Below are positions 56,725 through 64,000 of a stretch of 64,000 bases of DNA, one piece after another (position 1 is the stretch's first letter; every line of letters starts with the position of its first letter). Location of the stretch: NCBI GenBank assembly GCA_963971285.1, contig OZ020248.1, positions 3,038,001-3,102,000 of the forward strand. The letters are read 5' to 3'. The notes below the pieces were generated by a model. It made no database searches and had not been told where the DNA came from. It saw only the letters and a list, made by a program, of their open reading frames with translations. The translations under genes were made by a program, and so were the position numbers. This DNA comes from Astropecten irregularis. Its lineage: Eukaryota; Echinodermata; Asteroidea; Paxillosida; Astropectinidae.

Positions 56725-57498
56725 ATTCAGGACTCTTTATGTTATAGGGAAACAAATACTTAAACAAACACTGCTGTAATGAGTGGAATGGAATTTCATA
56801 ATAAATTCAAATAATTCCATAAATTCCTTGATATTCCTCGGTCAGTCTTGATTTTGTGTAAAATCACTTTTAAAAAAAGCAACACCCACATGCATCGTTG
56901 GAAATCTTGGGCGATGAATCATCAAATTGGAAATTGTTGATAATTTTATTGGAGGGACTCTACATATTCTGCAGATGTAGAATATTGAGCCAGACTAGTC
57001 ATTACAGTATTCAAAAGATGGAGTAGACGGTAGATCGTTCTGGGTATTTTCTTAGGATATTTATAGCCATCTATTGAACCCCAGGAGTGATTGGAACTGC
57101 TTTGGCAGTCTCAGGTTTTGCTTCGAAGAGACCTAAATGTGAAGTGGACATGTATGTTCTTGTGGGACTGAGCCTGCAGTTTCATTAGTTATAATGAAAC
57201 GACATGCTTTCCGGAGAATTTTAATGATTTGCTTTGAGCATGAATGTAGTGTAACTGGATACTGGATTAGAAATGAATAGAATTGATTGTGACACAAGTA
57301 CAGGTACCAAAATAACCCCCAAACAAGCAAATAATGTACGCAACAAGAATTTAAGCTAAATTGATGCAAATGTGCATTGATGATCGAAGATGTCCAACCA
57401 AATTTGCTCAGTGGCCAAACTGCTTTAAATGTTTAGTTTACATTACTGGCTACTGGCTAGACATACTGGAATGTCTATCCTTTTGAAGACATGTTTTT

Positions 57499-57716
57499 CA
57501 AGCCTGGAAATAAGCGGGGGCCACGGAGGCCATGGCATTTGTTGCCCTGGTTCTTGGCCATGGCGACCCTTCAAACGTTTCCATAGACATTTTTATTTTT
57601 AACTGTCTTTAAAAAAATAAATTATTATTATTATTATTATTTATTTTCCAATGGAAGTTCCCCTTGCAATGGAAAATTGGCGTTGCCCTCACCAAACCTT
57701 ATTTCCAGCCCTGGTT
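57499..57716. repeat. hAT-like MITE, AGGGCTGGAAATAAG ends
   Basis: AAGCCTGGAAATAAG at the left and CTTATTTCCAGCCCTGG at the right are inverted. Inner GGGGGCCACGG and GCCATGGCATTTGTTGCCC are degenerate. A (TTA)n microsatellite lies inside at about 57620-57642. Confidence 0.6.
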
Positions 57717-57726
57717 TTCATTCTTG

Positions 57727-57955
57727 TGAACTCTCTCCGAAGAGCAGAATTTAAATTGCTCCCATTTGAACCAGAATCACTTTCCCAGGTTGAAATTTCT
57801 GGCTAGCATCCCTTAAAATACTTTGCGACCAGTGTACTTTGTAAGTATACCTTCGAAATACTTTTTGAGTTATTTCCAAATATCAGTTTCATGAAAATCT
57901 TACCAATTCACCTTTAAAATTTCCTTGTGGGGATATACACGTATTCAACCTTGTG
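57727..57955 (-). repeat. Family-D repeat, copy 3 (inverted)
   Basis: AACTCTCTCCGAAGAGCAGA, GCTCCCATTTGAACCAGAAT, CACTTTCCCAGGTTGAAATT, CCAAATATCAGTTTCATGAA and CCTTGTGGGGATATACACG match copies 1 and 2 on the opposite strand. Confidence 0.65.
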
Positions 57956-58160
57956 TGCTTTTATTGGTACTGGTAGCCTTGGTATTCCCCAGTCCTGTAC
58001 TACTCCAGTATATCATGTATAGTTTACAAAACCCAACCCTACTGAAGGTCAATCGACAAGTCTCATCTTTTCTCTGCCAATCAAATGCACCATCATGATT
58101 ACCAAACCCGTTCAACTTCAACCCCACATCAGTGTCATTATAAATCAACTGTTTAGACCT

Positions 58161-58510
58161 GGGCCCAACTTCATGGAATCTGTTACAGCCTATTTTGAGA
58201 CTTACGGGGACTGCTACGGGTGAAATCTATTTCATGGATTCCGTAAGCAAGACTTTTGGCAATTAATCAGATGGCTAAGAATTTCTACGCTAACCTTGTT
58301 CTGTTTGCTGCTAACGCACTGTCATGTGCATTCTGCAGAAAGTCCTTGCTTAGTGTAGTGAGAAAGAAAACTCTCTTGTGAAATACGCTAACCATTTAAA
58401 CAAAAAAAAGCCTGCTACCATAAGCATAGAATTTTTGCTTACAGTAACAGTCTGTAACATGGTTTGTACACAAAGAATTTTTGCTTACTGTAACAGTCTG
58501 TTACATGTTT
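58161..58510. repeat. Partial MITE, GGGCCCAATTTCATGGAATC family
   Basis: The left end GGGCCCAACTTCATGGAATC, the inner GCTAACGCACTGTCATG and AGAATTTTTGCTTACAGTAA match 12663-12939 in inverse order. The right terminus is decayed, and TTTTTGCTTACxGTAACAGT is tandemly duplicated at about 58430-58505. Confidence 0.6.
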
Positions 58511-59100
58511 TGTTCACATTATGAATACCAACAGGCAACCAAGTATCCAATACTTTCCTTGAAAGAGTTGACGTAAAAAGTTGAACTATGCATCGAATAT
58601 GGCATGTGCCTATAAAATATCTCTATTAATTTATTATCCCTCTGTAGGATTAGAAATTATCTTTTCTGATTGCTCGCTCATCCATTTGCATTTATGTCTT
58701 CCGATCATGAGAGTAATATTCATAACTTGTCCTCCATCATTTAATATAGATAATAATTATTGCTCTTCCTGTAGCCTTAAGCGTAGGCCATCACTCATCA
58801 TTCTGCTCTAAGCTCTCACGGTTGACTCCTCCACCTACGTACGTAACCTTCAGTACCCAAGGATCTATCCATCGGTTGCCAGGATACATGTCTCAGGGAA
58901 AAAAAAACCTGAGACAAGTTATTGATGCAAAGTCAGCCAGTCCCTGGTAGTAGAGGAAAGATGACTCACAATCAACTGCAATAAGAGGCATTCTGATCGT
59001 GATTGTAATACTTCTAGCTCTTTGATGGTCATGGGTCAAGTGAGCCGTGAGCTGCCAAGCATGCAAATTTGGCTCCAGTTTCGTGGCTCTGCTTACCCTA

Positions 59101-59465
59101 TTAAAGGTAGTATCATACTTTGGTAAGAGACCAAAACAGAAATGTTCACAGATTTACGTATAACTTTCAGGGTATGAAGATGATGCTAGTAGAAACCTAC
59201 CGTTAAAGTTTTTCCGCCTAAAATGGTGTATTTATCCAGAAATGAGTAAAACAACAACCAAAAATCTTTTTGATCTTTTAAAAGATCAAAAATAAAAGAG
59301 AAAAGACTTAAGAAATACTGTGGCTGTTTTTCAATGTTTTCTCAAAAAGTGGGCACCGTATGGGACTGAAATTTTCACAGATGACTGTTACTGTATCTGT
59401 TTTGATATTTTTGCCCATGAATCTGCATTTCTTTGATAAAAACCAAAGTATGATACTACCTTTAA
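59101..59465 (+). repeat. TTAA-type MITE, subfamily B, best-preserved copy
   Basis: TTAA at 59101-59104 and 59462-59465. AAGGTAGTATCATACTTTGG at the left is an exact inverse of CCAAAGTATGATACTACC at the right. Core GGTATGAAGATGATGCTAGT, then AAAAGATCAAAAATAAAAGA and AAGTGGGCACCGTATGGGAC. Confidence 0.9.
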
Positions 59466-59544
59466 GCTTAGAATCAGTGCTTAAATCTACTATCATACAG
59501 TAATCTTCATAGATTAACCTATAACTAACAGTGTATAAAGATCA

Positions 59545-59642
59545 TTGAAAAGTGAACAAAGAAAAATTGACGGAGAGGGATTCGAACCGGCGACCTCCTG
59601 AATGTTTGTGGTGACCCCAATAGTCAATTATCTTTGTTCGTT
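59545..59642 (-). repeat. tRNA-derived SINE, family 1, internally deleted
   Basis: AAAGTGAACAAAGAAAAATT, GGGATTCGAACCGGCGACCT, CCTGAATG is followed abruptly by GTGGTGACCCCAATAGTCAA, so the A-box portion is missing. Confidence 0.7.
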
Positions 59643-59647
59643 TGGGT

Positions 59648-59930
59648 ATAAAGATGGCGATGGTTCAAACATACTGTTAAATATTATCTGCCTAAAATGC
59701 TGTATTTATCCAGAAAAGAGTGAAACAAACTTAACCAATGACCAAAAACAACGGTAACAGTGAATAGATTTTAGAAAAATACTGTTGGGGTTTTTCACTG
59801 TTTTTTCAAAAAGTGGGCACCGTTTGCATGGGACTGAAAATTTCACAGATGATCTTCCTTTATATTTTGGCCCATGGATCTTGTTGGTTTTTTTCTTTGA
59901 CAAAAACTAAAGTAAAATATTACCGTTAAG
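59648..59930 (+). repeat. TTAA-type MITE, subfamily B (5'-truncated)
   Basis: GGTATAAAGATGGCGATGGT, TCTGCCTAAAATGCTGTATT, AAAAGTGGGCACCGTTTGCA and AAAACTAAAGTAAAATATTA, CC. The left terminus is lost where the SINE abuts it. Confidence 0.7.
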
Positions 59931-60225
59931 CAGAAAATCCTCTGCTTACCACTAATGAAGCTTTCAGTTGTGCTTTTGTGTAGTTCATATCAGTACTACC
60001 AGTTCTTACTATGGATTTCTGGCTTACTTGGCCAGTGTGGAAATCCGCCGCTTACTATGTAAGAAGAAACATATGAAATTGGGCCCAATGCACAAAAAGT
60101 TTCCGAAGCATTCATTGGTAACCAACCAACATTCCACACATGTGGTGCATGTATTGCCTCGGACCGGTTCTCAGCTGATCTTTGACACTCAATATTTGGA
60201 CACTTTTAATTAAACAGTATGTGTT

Positions 60226-60470
60226 GGGACCTTTCTCAAAGCTTGGCTCAGGCTCTGGCTCCGGCTCTATTTCATGAATCCATTCTAAAATAACGGATAT
60301 CAAATCATAGGCTTTTGGCTGCGGTTTGGAACTTCGGAAGTAGATTTTCTGGTTTCAAAAAGAAAATAGAGCTTCAGCTTCAATAAAAACCACAACCTAT
60401 ATATTTTCAGCATATGGATTACAGAGACGAAGCCAGAGCGTGAGCCGAAGCCGAGCTTTTAGAAAGACCC
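60226..60470. repeat. MITE, GGGCCTTTCTCAAAG family, copy 2
   Basis: GGGACCTTTCTCAAAGCTTG and GAGCTTTTAGAAAGACCC are the diverged ends. GGCTCAGGCTCTGGCTCCGG and GAGCGTGAGCCGAAGCCGAG are the hexamer runs. It shares GGCTTTTGGCTGCGGTTTGG with the other copies. Confidence 0.8.
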
Positions 60471-62449
60471 CAAGTATTTATATTTCTCATGAGTAATTTC
60501 CTTCATTCCTACCTATTAACCCTAATGAGAATATTACCATTAAACTCACATTTAGACAAACAGTATTCTTATGAATTATTTATTAGAAAATATCAAAATG
60601 AAATGCAGTAAGGATAATTACTTAGTTCTCCAAATTGTCCAAACATATCTAGATGATATCCAGATTTTAGCCGCAGGGCTATAATTGTATACTGCAGATC
60701 TTCTGTTTCAAGCATGATCACATTAGGTTTTCTGATACCATGTTTTCCAGATCAAGCCAAAAATGGCTTGAAGCTTGAAACTGTTTTTCCACTGTAGAAA
60801 ACATGATCTCACTGGTTAAGTTGCTCATAAAGGTCACACATAAATGTCACACACTTCCTTATTAAAACTTTGCAAATTTTACCCTAGAGTGGAACTTGCA
60901 TGTGCCCATATGAAGATCTGTGTGTACTTTAGCAATAACTGTTTGCTTGATTAAGCAAAAACGTGCCTCTAGGCTTAAATAAATTGAAGTGGATTATGTT
61001 CAGTTCATGTCCTAGCCTTATGGTCTTGTGTAAAAAAAAAATGTTTTCAAAATAGCAGGATTCACGGTTGTAAGACTTCATTTTCATCTTTTTCCCGGCC
61101 AAAAGATTACATCAGACTTAAGAGGTGGGAAGTGGGTGCTAGAGTCAAATATGACGAGACTCCGAAGGTTAACAGGCCATGAACGTCACAAGGACTTCCA
61201 GTGAGATACAGACACCCCTGACTTAGTTTGACTTGGTATATCTCAGGCTATTTCCTGCCAGACGTGTCTAGGTTTACCAGTTAATACCCTGGGATCTCAT
61301 TAATTAGGCCACCCACTCTTGAACTACCGCGTTGAAGGTCGCATAAGGTCACCGTTGTCGTCTTTTGGCAGCGGTTGAGGAAATGACCGAAAGTCATGAG
61401 AAGTCTCGGACTATTTTTGTCCTGGTTGGTATTTTGGTGTTGTACAATGCTGCTTGGCAACCCGTCCTTGGGTGGTGCCCAGTTTTGTTAATGTTAATTC
61501 CATCGCGTATATATATTAATAGGTTAAAGTTTGTGAGCTTCCTGTCCAAAGTTGTGCGGTGAATTATTTCTGTAATGAGGGCAAACCCATGACGAAAATT
61601 GTAAAGGGCTGATCATCAATGATGTAGAACACAGACGTCACCCAGATAATTAATCTTGCAAATGGTCCACTCTCGTTAATATGTGTATTGAAACCATATG
61701 GCAAATTAGAGCACGCTTTTCAAAATCATTTTCATGCTTTTTGTTCAAAAATTTGAGCCTGAGATGAATGAGCAGCACGCATTATTGTAGTTTATTTTGT
61801 CCGAAGAATTTTATGTATTCTGGTTTCAAATGTGGAGCCGCTCTTGTTTTTTGTCATTTTTATGTGTTTGGTCGTTATTAAAATCGCGATCTTTGTAAAA
61901 AGACAATATTTGCACATTAATTAACAGTTTGTTTTACCAGTTGTCCAAGCTATACAAGTCTGTTTTCACTGTTTGTATGCTCTCCGAAGTTTAATTTGTG
62001 CATGTTGTTCGTCTGGTGCTTCCGTTTATAATTTGATTTGTATTCTATTACTTTATTTCATTAACTTTCTGAATGCATTAATTTGTCTTTATTTTTCTTT
62101 GCCCAGCATCAATGGCTAATCTACTTTCATTGCTTTCTCATATTATTATTTCAATCTTGCCCGGGAATATCATATTATTGGTGACGTATTTTGTAGATCC
62201 TACGAGCAATGAACTCTCCCCAGCTAAGAGTACATGTTCCTCTCTGAACTTTATTTACGGTAAATTATAATTTTTGCCCGTTCCGAAGCACAAAAAAAAG
62301 CCCAAAGTGCCCTAGAATTTCACTTGGACACAAAAAACAAATTAGTTTAAGATCGTCTGTAAAAATTGACCTCCGTAGGTTTTGAATACAAGTACAGTAG
62401 CACACAGGTGAGTTGCATGAGACTTCACTGCACGGACCCCAAGTACCTA

Positions 62450-62755
62450 GGGCCTTTTCAAAACGGAAAGCTCAGGCTCATGCTCCGGCTCCGGCTCATG
62501 CTCCAGGTCATGCTCCGGCTCATGCTCTGACTCTGGCTCCGGCTCCGGCTCCAGCTCCGGCTCAGGCTCTGACTCAGACTCAGACTCAGACTCAGACTCA
62601 GGCTTCATTTCAGAGTCTTTTGGTTGTGGTTGGGAAGTAGATTATCTGGTTTGAAAAGAAAACAGAGCTTCAGATTCAGTGAAAAACAGCAACCTATGTT
62701 TTCAGCATGTGGATGACAGAGCTGGAGCCTGAGCCTCCGTTTCGAAAAGGCCCCC
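62450..62755. repeat. MITE, GGGCCTTTCTCAAAG family, copy 3 with hexamer expansion
   Basis: GGGCCTTTTCAAAACGGAAA at the left and TTTCGAAAAGGCCCC at the right. The left subterminal GGCTCx hexamer run has grown to about 140 bp (62470-62605), mixing GGCTCC, GGCTCATGCTCC and a terminal pure GACTCA run. The right run stays short. Confidence 0.85.
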
Positions 62756-62876
62756 AAGTTGTTGACAGTGAGTGTCCAGTTTGCTTTGCTGTTAATAGTA
62801 AAACCAAACAAATTATGCCCCGTATTCCTCCTTCCCACTATTCCTTTGAGATTTTATGCCCATATAATCCCATCAT

Positions 62877-63108
62877 CAGTGGCGTATCTGGGGGGATCTA
62901 GGGGGCACATGCCCCGGGCTTTCCTTTTAGGGCAAAAAAAGTTAACTATTTTGTTGAAGTTAGTGGAAATCTATTTTAATTTATGAACAAACAAAGACAG
63001 ATTTCAATTACGAATTGTCTGATTTTGTTTTTCATTGGCATCAAGAGTTGGAATTGGGGGCGCATATTTAGCGCCTGCCCCGGGCGCCGTTTTCCCTAGA
63101 TACGCCTG
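62877..63108. mobile_element. hAT-like MITE, CAGTGGCGTATCT ends
   Basis: CAGTGGCGTATCTGGGGGGA, TCTAGGGGGCACATGCCCCG, GG at the left is matched inverted by GCCCCGGGCGCC, TTTTCCCTAGATACGCCTG at the right. The flanking octamers CCCATCAT and CCCATTAA agree at six of eight positions, a possible decayed 8-bp target duplication. Confidence 0.7.
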
Positions 63109-63445
63109 CCCATTAAGAACAACAAAAAGTGTGCTGTATTTTATCAGCATTTCAGGAATCACATGCTGTGAACTTGCAATGTCTACTTCAAATTCTACAT
63201 AAAGTGTTTCGATCTAATACTGCTCGAGAAGGAAAAAAATGTTCTCATTAGTTCAAGAAGAAGTTGATAATGAAGCTGCAGGCCTGGTCTGTCTCTTCCT
63301 TTTTCCTCTTTCCTTTTATTTTTGTTGTTTGCAGATTGCTATTTTTTGTCGGTAAATTTTGAAACTTGGTACTTTTGAGGAAGATTAACCACATGTCATT
63401 ATAGATATTAAGATGGAGTGAACAACTTGCCGTACTGATGTTGTG

Positions 63446-63549
63446 AATGGGAGACTTTTGAGAATCGGTCTTCATGTCAACAGCGCACACGCAGGCAATT
63501 GTGTGCATGCGCTGTTGACATGAAGACCGATTCTCAAAAGTCTCCCATT
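63446..63549. repeat. Near-perfect hairpin MITE, AATGGGAGACTTTTGAGAAT family, copy 2
   Basis: 104 bp. AATGGGAGACTTTTGAGAAT and CGGTCTTCATGTCAACAGCG are repeated inverted as CGCTGTTGACATGAAGACCG and ATTCTCAAAAGTCTCCCATT, making arms of about 44 bp with a loop of roughly 15 bp. Only a few mismatches lie near the loop, so this copy looks recent. Confidence 0.9.
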
Positions 63550-64000
63550 GTAGTTTATCTTACAAACAATGTTGTGTTTAGTTGGAGAATGGTTTTACAC
63601 ACTAGTATCAGAAGTGTTTTGTGTAGAGAAGTACTACAAACTGAGTATTGTAGACCTACCTGTGTTACACTGATGTAGTGTAGCTATCAATTGCATGTGT
63701 TCCGTGACAGCTCAATAGACCTTCAGTTCCCCAGTCAAACACAGATTTTTTTTTTTAAACCTTTCCAAACCTAAAGCCGTTTAGAATGACGTTTGGAGAG
63801 TTTTTAATAGATTATTTTTTTAATTTATTACACCTTCCCCTTTACACAATAGTCTGATTTGTTGTTGATGTTGAATATGATAGTTTTAAATGACAGTTGA
63901 TAATTTGTGGTTTTTGAATCTGCAGGAGAAAGTTTGAAATAATTCCTATTAATTAATGCATGATCACAACCAATAGACATACTGTATACCTGTGTAGGTA

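Larger units (their letters stand above)
48054..64000. other. Probable large NCX intron, repeat-rich
   Basis: Sixteen kb downstream of the NCX donor without a recognisable exon on either strand. Long introns after this exon are common in SLC8 genes. An unrelated gene in the interval cannot be excluded. Contents are MITEs, a satellite, SINEs and hairpins, listed separately. I saw nothing identifiable in 55210-56570 or in 60480-62440. Confidence 0.6.

Noticed and set aside
61365..61562. 65-codon frame with a hydrophobic centre
   Set aside because: No splice or family evidence; length is within chance expectation for this composition.
62413..62640. Ala-Pro-His-rich 75-codon frame
   Set aside because: It is a translation of the expanded GGCTCx hexamer run in the MITE at 62450-62755.
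1..64000. CRISPR arrays, bacterial operons or phage-type systems
   Set aside because: Spliceosomal introns and gene content are clearly animal; the tandem arrays seen are minisatellites without spacer structure.

Overview
The window comes from an AT-rich animal genome with small exons in large, repeat-filled introns. Gene content (multi-exon SUN-domain protein, DMC1, SNU13/NHP2L1, an SLC8-type Na+/Ca2+ exchanger) and the dense load of short non-autonomous DNA transposons and tRNA-derived SINEs suggest an invertebrate deuterostome (echinoderm, hemichordate or cephalochordate). The exact lineage cannot be fixed from sequence alone.

Layout. (1) About 2.2-16.9 kb, + strand: a SUN-domain nuclear-envelope protein. 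I could join 17 coding exons with consistent splice phases, giving 1,479 codons plus stop; the N-terminal start was not found. One 2.2-kb exon encodes a very long coiled coil. (2) 16.9-20.8 kb: a tail-to-tail intergenic interval. (3) 20.8-28.0 kb, - strand: a complete 13-exon DMC1 meiotic recombinase of 341 aa. (4) 28.0-28.8 kb: a compact head-to-head interval, a candidate bidirectional promoter. (5) 28.8-32.1 kb, + strand: complete four-exon SNU13 (15.5K snRNP/snoRNP protein, 130 aa). (6) 32.1-47.3 kb: intergenic sequence and/or 5' introns of the next gene, full of transposons. (7) 47.3-48.05 kb, + strand: the first coding exon of an SLC8/NCX exchanger, carrying the first membrane segments and the alpha-1 repeat. 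(8) 48.05-64 kb: no further exon recognised, probably a large NCX intron.

The genes are ordinary housekeeping, meiotic or membrane genes and do not form one operon-like system. SUN proteins (telomere-envelope tethering) and DMC1 (strand exchange) both act in meiotic prophase, and human SUN2 and DMC1 lie close together on 22q13, so the SUN-DMC1 adjacency may be ancient linkage.

The unusual content is the mobile DNA: an 1,809-bp long-arm foldback element with a perfect 9-bp target duplication; a 539-bp foldback in SNU13 intron 1 with an 8-9-bp duplication; at least 17 copies of a TTAA-flanked MITE group; a TTA-flanked PIF/Harbinger-like pair; a TA-flanked mariner-like MITE; two tRNA-SINE families; several hairpin elements; and clear nested insertions. 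No transposase gene was found, so all appear non-autonomous.
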